Assembly: GCF_964204645.1 (NCBI RefSeq)
Contig: NC_134032.1
Location: 684,501-748,500, forward strand
Length of the DNA stretch: 64,000 nt
Direction of reading: 5' to 3'
Origin: Tubulanus polymorphus
Lineage: Eukaryota > Nemertea > Palaeonemertea > Tubulaniformes > Tubulanidae
Shown here: positions 25,142-35,000 of the stretch, in pieces
Layout: each line of letters begins with the position of its first letter
Numbering within the stretch: position 1 is the stretch's first letter
Position numbers and translations under genes: made by a program
Notes under the pieces: model-generated
What the model was told of the DNA's origin: nothing
What the model saw: the letters and a program-made list of their open reading frames with translations, nothing else
Databases searched by the model: none

Positions 25142-27570
25142 CTAAATCGGGGGAGTTAATACAGTGTTTATATTGTAGAATCTCAGTGAGTTCTGATCAT
25201 CACTGTTATCCCAGTGACGGATAGCTACAGTGTTACTGTTTAACACGTGATGTATGTCACATGTCACACTGTCTGTAGAGTTCAGTATTATACGCGGGTG
25301 ATCTATAAACCCCACATCATTATATCTGATACGGATAACAGCACCTCTGTTAACACGGTAATCAGAGCATACCGATAGCAATACTTGATTATCATTAATA
25401 ACACACGGGAATCCTGCATATGGAACAAATGTCAGTCCGCAATCGTTCATATAAATAAAACTGATCAATTCTGCTTCTGGTTTTAGATACAATAATCTGC
25501 GTGTACGCAAACAGTAGATAAATATACGTCCCCGCGTGTCGAAATCGAAACTGTTGATAGAGTAAAATCCATCCGGGAGCTGATATTTCTTCACTCGGCA
25601 TCTATCAATCAATCTGTTTTCAGGGTTTTCTAATAAACGTAAAACATGAATTTCACTATCTCCTGTCTGTATAAAGATATTGTGATCACGGATTACGAAG
25701 GATCCACAGACTACAGACAGGAGATCAGTGATATTTTCTTCGAAGAGTTTTTCCATATTTTTATATTTTCTCAGGATGTATTCACTGTTTTTCCTCACGA
25801 CCACAAACAGAAACCCGTTACCATCAGCAGCGAGTCCATGTATCCAACCATCAATCTCTATGTATCTCTGTATATTATCATCATTCACACTATATATATA
25901 ACCAGTGGAGTTATGGCTCGCACATATAACACGTGACTGTTCACCCTCGTGTTCACCGGGTATTGACGTCATCAGGTGGGGTCTGAAATCTGTATCTACC
26001 CGTTTATTGACCGTCAATGAATCGATTATTCCTACACGTAGCCGCGTGACGTCATCGATAAATCCCTCCAGTTTATCAATTCTCCCTATGACGTCCTCAG
26101 TAGATCGTTCCGCTCTATCCATTCTCTCTATGACATCATCAACAGATCCCTCCACATTTCCAATTCTCTCTTTGACGTCATCAGTAGATCTTTCCACTTT
26201 ATAATTTCTCCGTATGAAGTCATCATTGATATTAGTCATTTTTGTCTCCAATGCTTTAAGTTGTTGTTCAGTACAGAACCGGTTCAGCCTTTCTTCAAGT
26301 TGTTGTTCAGTACAGCATTGGTTCAGCCTCTCTTCAAGTTGTTGTTCAGTACAGAACCGGTTCAGCCTCTCTTCAAGTTGTTGTTCAGTGCAGAACCGGT
26401 TCTGCCTCTCTTCAAGTTGTTGCTCAGTACAGAACCGGTTCAGCCTCTCTTCAACTGTTTCTATATTGTGTTTCAATTGACAGAATTGATTTTCTAAATT
26501 ATCGTGAAACTGTCTGACATGTTCTATAAAAGAACTATGTCGTTCATCAATGTCTGATCGAACTGTTCGGGTTTCACTGATTGGCACACCTACTGAATTT
26601 ACTTTATACAAATTATGTGCAGATGTCTTGTTTGAAGCGATCACATGAAGCCCCGACACTAATGAATGCGGGGCTTGTTGAAGATGTGTTTTTAAGTTTC
26701 GCGCTGTTTCATCGTCTGAGCATTTAACGATAAACACATGAATCGCTGGACAGTGATTAAACCCGATATGATGATTCGGTATCTCTACACCAGGGGGCGC
26801 TTCTCTCCATTCTAGTTTCACCTGGAATTGAAAAATATAGTTATATTAAGGGTGAAACTTAAGGGGGGGTTGCTGATACAATTTCATCGGAACTTATTGC
26901 AGCTCGAGCGCAGCATGATCGGGGAGGCGGAGGTTTAACCCCCAGAAAGTTTTTAGAATTTTGCTGCTTTTAAAAATGATTTCCTGCAATCTCGGAACAG
27001 TAACGGAACTCGGTTGGCTTCATGCCGTAGTAAATAAGACACAAGATACGATCAGGGTGGAATTTTTCCGGGGGGAGAGGGGTGCACCAACTGCACCTGC
27101 CCCCCCCCCCCCCCCCCACCTACGGTACTGAAATTGTTTGCTGTACGAGACTAGAATTGTTGGATTCTTGATATTCGTATTCTGCGAATCGGGGTCTGGG
27201 TTTGGTATATTATCAACTCTAAATTTTTATTCAACATTCAAGTAAAGAAATCAGACATATTTCTATCGGGTCCGAACGATGTATTGTTTACCTCGTCAAA
27301 CGGCATCATTTGTACATTTATAACTTGTTCCGTATAGATCGATTTCAGTTCACATTTTATGTGGTTCTCTAATTCTTCTGTCCACATCTGTATCGGTAGT
27401 TGTAATTGATCACCAGCAGTAGCGATCAGATCACATTCTAAATCGAACAACGGTTGAAAGTAATAATTCTGTATTGTTCTGTAGTCGTTGTCGTGATCCG
27501 ACCAAACACCGATCTTGCGACCACGATAAGAAACTGCGAGCTCGAATCTGTACGTAGAGTTAGATGCCAT
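25142..27570 (-). CDS. Propeller-array gene copy 7, 5'-most copy
   Basis: Exon 1 is 27292-27570, exon 2 is 25142-26821, product about 652 residues with five coil repeats. The first part of the propeller, including hotspots SHN, LLSVVCGS and DGFYSIN, matches copy 2. The rest (SDYRVNRGAVIRIRYND, TCDIHHV, RHWDNSDDQ) resembles copies 4 and 6, a clear mosaic. The leader upstream of the ATG differs from other copies. It lacks the upstream AUG they share and instead stays open in frame back to an ATG at 27708, which would add 46 residues if transcribed. I chose 27570 because it matches all other copies. Confidence 0.83.
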
Positions 27571-27727
27571 GTTGTCGGTGGGCGGTTTTCTAATTGTAGA
27601 TGCGCATGCGTGATCTTGTGACCTCACGTGCGCGGGCAGATCTCTCACGCGTCTTGCTGTTAAAACCACACGGCACTGATTACACGAAACAGCGATAAGA
27701 GTAGACAAATGTATTTACGAGGACTAG

Positions 27728-28386
27728 GACGGGTGGGAGATCCACTCTTCCAGTCTGAACGGTGTCTCCTGACGGGTGTGAGACCCACTCTTCCAGTCTG
27801 AATGGTATCTCCTGACGGGTGGAAGACCCACTCTTCCAGTCTGAACGGTATCTCCTGACGGGTGGGAGATCCACTCTTCCAGTCTGAACGGTGTCTCCTG
27901 ACGGGTGGGAGACCCACTCTTCCAGTCTGAACGGTGTCTCCTGACGGGTAGGAGACCCACTCTTCCAGTCTGAACGGTGTCTCCTGACGGGTGGGAGACC
28001 CACTCTTCCAGTCTGAACGGTGTCTCCTGACGGGTGGGAGACCCACTCTTCCAGTCTGAACGGTGTCTCCTGACGGGTGGGAGATCCACTCTTCCAGTCT
28101 GAACGGTGTCTCCTGACGGGTGGGAGACCCACTCTTCCAGTCTGAACGGTGTCTCCTGACGGGTGGGAGACCCACTCTTCCAGTCTGAACGGTGTCTCCT
28201 GACGGGTGGGAGACCCACTCTTCCAGTCTGAACGGTGTCTCCTGACCGGTGGGAGACCAACTCTTCCAGTCTGAACGGTGTCTCCTGACGGGTGGGAGAC
28301 CCACTCTTCCAGTCTGAACGGTGTCTCCTGACGGGTGGGAGACCCACTCTTCCAGTCTGAACGGTGTCTCCTGACGGGTGGGAGAT
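27728..28386. repeat. 43-bp minisatellite, about 15 copies, at the 5' border of the gene array
   Basis: The unit contains CCACTCTTCCAGTCTGAACG and CTCCTGACGGGTGGGAGA and repeats every 43 bp with few changes. Because 43 is not a multiple of three, all frames of one strand stay open and produce long artificial ORFs of the SHPSGDTVQTGRVGLPP type. I do not regard these as genes. The array lies 158 bp upstream of the copy 7 start codon. Confidence 0.95.
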
Positions 28387-28819
28387 GACGGATTCTTTCT
28401 CACTCCGTTTTTTAGTTCATGCTTTCAAAAAGTTACTTTTGAGACAATATCGCTGGTTAAGAGAAGCTCAATTTTACCGTTTAAAATCACCGCGGGATGG
28501 AAGATTGTTTACATGAGACAGAACAGAAATCTACAACGAGTCTGTGAGATAATAACTAAGATAATGAGGGTTTTGTTTTGTTCTGTTGTCGGTTTAGTGA
28601 GCAAACATTGATATTCATGGATGGATCCAGGGCATATAAATTCTTGTAAAGCACACGTGACTTAGGTATATGATAGTAATTGCTGACATGAGAAATTTGA
28701 AAGTCGATTAAAGGCAGCGGGATCACAAACACTGACCAATCAGCTTCAAATCGGATTAACGAGGGATTACTGCAGTTGATTGTTCATCAGGGTAACATTG
28801 AAGCTTGACTGCCTTGAAA

Positions 28820-28895
28820 CTTCGCCGCGGCCACACACGTCTAAAACACGGTCCCGGCCGCGGCCGCACACGTCTTAAACACGGCCGCGGCCGCT
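28820..28895. repeat. GC-rich near-tandem repeat with GCGGCCGC sites
   Basis: CCGCGGCC-ACACACGTCT-AAACACGG occurs about two and a half times in about 75 bp. It is strikingly GC-rich in an AT-rich region and contains two GCGGCCGC octamers. Confidence 0.7.
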
Positions 28896-29504
28896 CTTTT
28901 ATTCATTTAAATGGTCAAATGAAAGAAAAAAGAGATTTTCTACTATCTATCAAAAGTCCAAATCTAGACTATTTCAACTTTGAACGGTTAAGCTTCGATC
29001 GACTCTGTCATTTTGGCCCAAACTGGATGCCTATCTATCCTTTTGCTTTGCGAGGAGCTATAATTAAATTTTGATAAAATAATACATTTAGTTAGCATGA
29101 GTTTTTTATGTATTGCTATAATATCATTGGGAAGGCAGGAATCAGGGCCCCGAAACCACCCCCTAAATCTGCCCCTGGAAAAAAGGTTTCATGGAGAATC
29201 AGATGACAATAGAAAAGAGGCTATATATTGACATAACATGCTAAACCTAAGATCCATAAACTTAAGATCCCTAAATAGGGCCTATATAGTTATTTTATCA
29301 TACTTGAATGAACCCTTAATATTACGTTTGCCAGACTGGCGGAGATGTTTTGACATCGACAGGAGCAGACAGCAGACATTGGACAGGAGCAAAAGATGCA
29401 AAAAAAAAAATAAAAAATCACTTTCGTAACAAGAGTAGAGAATTTTATTCGCAAAGATATGTCTGTTGTTTTTTTTTTTTGAAAATACAATATATCATAT
29501 CATG

Positions 29505-29544
<40 letters not shown>

Positions 29545-29595
29545 GTAATGCTAATAATAATAATAATAATAAAAATAATAATAATAATAATAACA
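29505..29595. repeat. AAT microsatellite
   Basis: An almost pure AAT run with a few interruptions. Confidence 0.95.
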
Positions 29596-30329
29596 TGCAA
29601 TATTTTAGAGAAACTTATAATTTTATTAATGAAATATAGATCGATCTTAATAAATAGTTATGGTTTTGATATATATATATTTATTTATTTTTAGAAGGAA
29701 ATCAGCACCACCAGAAATTAATACCATTAGAAATTTTAATATTTAATTAAGAAATCGATTAACATTTAATCACAATTCAACTTCTATTAGTTTTCAAAGT
29801 CACCGTTTCAGGTTATGTATAATTAGTAAGACAATAAATCTTCTATCGGCCCCAGCATCCATAGCTAGCGTTGTACCCGTGAAGTATAAAAGATGATCCA
29901 GTTTTTTTCAGAAAAAAAAAAATAAAAATCATATTTACAAGCAAAATACGGATGGACCTAATTAACTGTTAGCAAGGTAAACAAAAAAAAAATTATCATG
30001 AATTAAACAAGATGCAAATCAGCCGTTTTGGAACAAAATCGAATATTTCGATATCAACGATGATATAAATTTATTTTCGAACGGGTCCGGCGATTCAGTT
30101 TTTGACCGGGTCGCATCTAGGAAAATTGACAAGCGGGGTCGAAAATAACGGGAAGGGCCTCGCTCGCATAGAGCAGTAGCCTGCAATGAGGAAACTACCT
30201 CGATGTTAGATATTCGTGAAAAAAAAAAAAAAAAAACATCTGAAAAAAATGCAACTTTCCACCACACGGGATCAGTGTGAAATCTATTGCAGGGACTGTA
30301 GTTGCTCTGAGGTTATTCTGTAGTTGTAT

Positions 30330-30590
30330 AAACATGATGTGTGCCATTGTTTGAGGAAGGCACACGGCACACGGCACAAGAATCGAAATGCGGCAACTCC
30401 GCAAATATACCTGGTATCAACACAACGTGTGCCTTCCTCTGACTGAAAGAAGGCACACGACGTACACGAAGTCGAGATACAGCATCTTCGCAATATACCT
30501 TGTACAAACACGACGTGTGCTTCGCGCAGACTAAAGCCTATGGCGCGCACGACGCGGCTGTTCGCGTGCTACTCCTGAATAGCGAAAGGC
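30330..30590. repeat. Degenerate repeat of about 88 bp, nearly three copies
   Basis: GTGTGCCTTCC, TTCGCAATATACC and ACACGACGTGTGC-like blocks recur in order about 88 bp apart. ORFs across it on the minus strand have no domain-like features. Confidence 0.6.
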
Positions 30591-31056
30591 AGGAGTATCC
30601 CTCGAAGAGCAGATCGAAAAAATAAAACAACAGTACATTTCAAAAATCACGCATTAACAATGATAAAACTCTTTAGGTTGACTTAAGCTTCCTGGTGCGA
30701 TACCGGGGAGAAGACATGTTTTTGGTTGTTTTTTAGTCGGAACACAAATAACTCGAGTTAGATATAAAATTAAACATTTTCCTATATACATATATATATA
30801 TAATATCACCTTTCTCAAATATTACAACCGGGACAAAATGGCCGCCTCTGCATTCACCCTATGACATCATTTATACTTTCCTCGGTAAAGCGATTAATTC
30901 GATAGCTTCAACGCATGATCAGTAATTGACATCATAGGGGGCGTTTTGCGGAATCGGCAATCATTTCTAATAATGGGAGCGACCCGTAGACCTAGTTGCC
31001 AGCCCAGCCCAAAGCCATTACAACAATCAATAAAAATGAACGGTCTTAAAAAAATT

Positions 31057-31213
31057 GATACCTTGTTTCTCGTTTCTGCTGAGCTTAAAAACCGACCCGG
31101 CCGGTCGCCTATCTACCCTGTACATAACTTTAAAAAAAATCAAGCTGACAATAACAGTTATAGAAATGAACGGATTATCCAATTACCCGGCCGATTTGGA
31201 GAAACAAGGTATC
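31057..31213. mobile_element. MITE of the GATACC family (shorter, inverted relative to array copies)
   Basis: The left end GATACCTTGTTTCTCG and right end GGAGAAACAAGGTATC are inverted repeats. The interior (CCGACCCGGCCGG, CGCCTATCTACCCTGTACAT) matches the array MITEs on the opposite strand. Confidence 0.8.
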
Positions 31214-31383
31214 AGTTTATCATTTTTCAGCCTAACACTAGTACTCAACTTTTTATTATTACGTTAAGGAATTGCAATGCAGCTACGACCAACAAAAAGT
31301 TCAAAAGGCGTAGATATTGATTGAACTTAAGACTTTGTTTTTCCCGAAATAATCGTGACTTCGGCTGACTTTAAGATGCAGGG

Positions 31384-31966
31384 TCCCTACGGATCGGTCA
31401 TTCCTGGATATAAGGAGTTTCCAAGGAGTTTTAAAGGAGAAAATTTCTTCACTTTCATATCCTAATTACAATAGACTCCTCCTAAATCGGAATTGTTTAT
31501 CTTAGTAAACCATTAATTCAGTGGTTTTGTAAGCAAATTTCTATCCTATATACTTACTAAAGCCAGTTTCAACCAATTTAGGCTTAGTCTCTGTACAACT
31601 GCGAACTAGCTGATTGAGTCATAATTGACTGGACAGCTTCAAACTCTACAAACATCTCTAATTGCCATTTCTCAAAATTGAAAGCGTCTTTTAACAGGGT
31701 CTGATCTAAGCACTTGTCCGATTGTCCGGGACAAGTATATTCTCATCAGGGCAAGTAGGTTATCATTATCACTTGTCCCCCGGGCTAGTGCAATTTTATG
31801 TCTCAAATTTCAGATATGCTTGCCCCCCGGCAAGTGACTTTCATTCCTTAGATCGGACCCTGTTTAAGGAGTTTCGGACATTTTGCCCTAATTTCGGAGC
31901 GATTTCAAGCAGCATTTTCAGTTTAGAAGGTTTTTTTTAAAGAATCAAGTCAAGGAGTTGTAGGGA
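31384..31966. mobile_element. CCCTAC-ended element, copy A, with a nested insertion
   Basis: The left end TCCCTACGGATCGG and right end GGAGTTGTAGGGA are inverted. The interior (AAGGAGTTTTAAAGGAGAAA, AGACTCCTCCTAAATCGG, TTCAGTGGTTTTGTAAG) is shared with copies at 48,087 and 51,592. It lies just 3' of the Kelch gene stop codon, in its 3' flank or UTR. A second element sits inside it at 31,695-31,862. No coding capacity. Confidence 0.75.
31695..31862. mobile_element. Nested small element with TTTAA target duplication
   Basis: The termini CAGGGTCTGATCTAAG and CTTAGATCGGACCCTG are inverted repeats. TTTAA flanks it on both sides (31,690-31,694 and 31,863-31,867). The host element at 48,087 shows the uninterrupted site. 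A longer relative lies at 55,118-55,372. Confidence 0.8.
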
Positions 31967-32008
31967 CCGTGTTTTTAGAGCGAAACGTTTACAATCGGTC
32001 ATAATCGA

Positions 32009-35000
32009 TCAGACGACTGCGGAACCGCTACCAGCGCGGCTGATATTCATATTGCTGACGTATGTCCACGTGTCGCGAGTCGGGTCGTAAACCTCGGCCG
32101 TACGCAGCCGGTTGAATCCGTCGAAACCGCCCATGATGTAGACTTTACCGTCGAAGACGGCGGCGGCCGGCCACGCTCGCGGTGTGTTCATCGCGGCCAT
32201 CGTATCCCACTTCTCCGTTAACGTGTTGTATCTGAAGTAGGAAATAATGACGCAATTCAGAAATCGATTATTTATCGGAACTAGGAGTCAATATTCAACG
32301 CCCCCTGGTGACTCTGATGTATTAAAGACCCCTTTCCAAAGAATACCCCTAATACTAAGTTATTCTACTATTCAACGCCCCCTGGTGACCATATAGAATA
32401 ACTAATGTCCTTAAAACTCACCATAATCATAGATGATGTTATGAGCTTTCCAATTGATTGTGATAACACAATATGCTTAGGTATCAATATAATGTGGAAA
32501 AACTTTTTCCAACCTACGAATGAGTACTGCTGACACCAAGATGGCCGCCAATTGTGTCATAATTGGCTGATCAAAAATACCTGGTATAAAACATCCCTTT
32601 CCAAAGAATACCCATCACAAATTGTAATGAGAAATGGCAAACCAGTAGAAAGCTACAGGACTCAGAATTAGGGCCAAAATTGACATTTTTGGGCACTAAA
32701 GAGGTCATAGGACGGCCATCTTGAGTCCAATCGACTCAATTTTTCTTAAGGTGATGGGCCCTTGGGGAATTCACATATATCTTAAAAATCAAGGTATTTG
32801 ATCAAAGCGTCTTCAAAATTTCCCTCGAAAACTTGAAAAATGTGTAAAAAGTGCTGATTTAGGCGAACAACAATGGCTGCCAGTCGGCCATCTTGAATCT
32901 GAACGAGCCAGATTTCGGGCTGAAGATGCGTCTAGGGTAGATACATCTATAAACCAAATAAAGCCTGCTGGGACTCAAGAAAAAACAAATGACGATAGAA
33001 TCTGTTAAGAAAGGCTTCGGTTAATCTCGCCGTACTCTGACTCAATTGGGACCCGCCCGAAAAAGGCCAGTTTTCATTCAGCCAAAATCTTCATCCTTCG
33101 TACATACCGTTCGACAAGGTCTGAATATCTGTCGGTGTGTCGAAACCGTCCTCCGATCGCGAATATGAAATATTCGATCGCGACTAGCACGAGACCCGAG
33201 CGAGCTTTCGACATTTCAGCGGTGAACGTCCATTCCTGATGTTCGGGGTCGTAACATTCGACGCTCGCGCGGTCCGTATGAAACGTTTTATCGTAACCAC
33301 CTGAAAAAACAAATCAATAAATCTACAATTCGTCGATCTAAAAGTCTAAGCCCGAAACGGTTACGTTTGAATTGTTGTCCTTATTGAGAACATGGAGTCC
33401 TAACCGATAGCAATTACGCCAAAAATTTTAGTTAAACTTTTTCGTGAAACTGGGCACTAAATTTCACCAGAGATATTACTAATTGAAAATGAACTACTAA
33501 CACCGGACATTAGACATTTTATCAGCACACTTTCAAAAACTGATCGTCCACACTTCACATGTGTTCAGTGCTTCACCTGAGACATTTCTAATTGAAAATG
33601 AACTACAAACACCAGATATTAGACATTTTACCAGCACACTTTCATAAACTGATCGTCCACACTTCACATGTGTTCAGTGCTTCACTTGAGACATTTTCAA
33701 TTGAAAATGAACTACAAACACCAGATATTAGACATTTTATCAGCACACTTTCAAAAACTGATCGTCCACACTTCACATGTGTTCAGTGCTTCACCTGAGA
33801 CATTTTTAATTGAAAATGAACTACAAACACCAGATATTAGACATTTTATCAGCACACTTTCAAAAACTGATCGTCCACACTTCACATGTGTTCAGTGCTT
33901 CACCTGAGACATTTTCAATTGAAAATGAACTACAAACACCAGATATTAGACATTTTATCAGCACACTTTCAAAAACTGATCGTCCACACTTCACATGTGT
34001 TCAGTGCTTCACCTGAGACATTTTTAATTGAAAATGAACTACAAACACCGGACATTAGACATTTTATCAGCACACTTTCAAAAACTGATCGTCCACACTT
34101 CACATGTGTTCAGTGCTTCACCTGAGACATTATTAATTGAAAATGAACTACAAACACCAGACATTAGACATTTTATCAGCACACTTTCAAAAACTGATCG
34201 TCCACACTTCACATGTGTTCAGTGCTTCACCTGAGACATTATTAATTGAAAATGAACTACAAACACCAGACATTAGACATTTTATCAGCACACTTTCAAA
34301 AACTGATCGTCCACACTTCACATGTGTTCAGTGCTTCACCAGAGATATTTCTAATTGAAAATGAACTACAAACACCAGACATTAGACATTTTATCAGCAC
34401 ACTTTCAAAAACTGATCGTCCACACTTCACATGTGTTCAGTGCTTCACCTGAGACATTATTAATTGAAAATGAACTACAAACACCAGACATTAGACATTT
34501 TATCAGCACACTTTCAAAAACTGATCGTCCACACTTCACATGTGTTCAGTGCTTCACCTGAGACATTATTAATTGAAAATGAACTACAAACACCAGACAT
34601 TAGACATTTTATCAGCACACTTTCAAAAACTGATCGTCCACACTTCACATGTGTTCAGTGCTTCACCTGAGACATTTCTAATTGAAAATGAACTACAAAC
34701 ACCAGACATTGTTATATTCATAATACACAGTTAGATATACACGTATAAGCTAACTTACCAGCAACGTAAAGCCGACCTTCACAGACGGCTGCTCCGGCTC
34801 CCGCGCGCTTCTTCTTCATACTCGACACGTAGCACCAGGAATCCGTTTGAGGACAATAACGTTCTACTAAATCAAAACTACAATTACGATTCTCACCTCC
34901 TAAAAAAAAACAAAATCAAACAGTTAGTGCTCGGATACCAAATTAAACCCACACAACTGTGGAACTGGATCCGGAGTCAAATTAAACCCACACAACTGTG

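Larger units (their letters stand above)
1..27570 (-). repeat. Tandem gene array, seven units of about 4.3-4.46 kb
   Basis: The same block (exon 1, short intron, exon 2, then about 1.8 kb of spacer) recurs seven times in one orientation. The exon 1 start codons lie at 1233, 5550, 9984, 14369, 18745, 23110 and 27570, giving spacings of 4317, 4434, 4385, 4376, 4365 and 4460 bp. Spacer and intron sequence differ only by scattered substitutions and small indels. The array enters from the left edge and ends on the right just upstream of copy 7, where the shared sequence gives way to a 43-bp minisatellite. Each spacer contains the same MITE insertion, a TTA-rich microsatellite and no convincing gene. 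The near-identity of non-coding DNA implies recent duplication or continuing homogenisation. Confidence 0.95.
28387..31050. other. Gene-poor region
   Basis: No ORF here shows a recognisable domain or splice pattern. It holds a GC-rich triplicated block (28,820-28,895), an AAT microsatellite (about 29,505-29,595), homopolymer A/T runs, and a degenerate 88-bp repeat (30,330-30,590). The promoter of array copy 7 or unseen exons of a neighbouring gene could lie here. Confidence 0.6.

Noticed and set aside
27660-28403. Long minus-strand repetitive ORFs
   Set aside because: Artefact of a 43-bp repeat without stops in any frame.
30284-30550. Cys-rich minus-strand ORF
   Set aside because: Lies on a degenerate 88-bp repeat; no domain pattern or splice support.
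33592-34670. Series of 68-79 codon plus-strand ORFs
   Set aside because: Artefact of the 109-bp intronic minisatellite.
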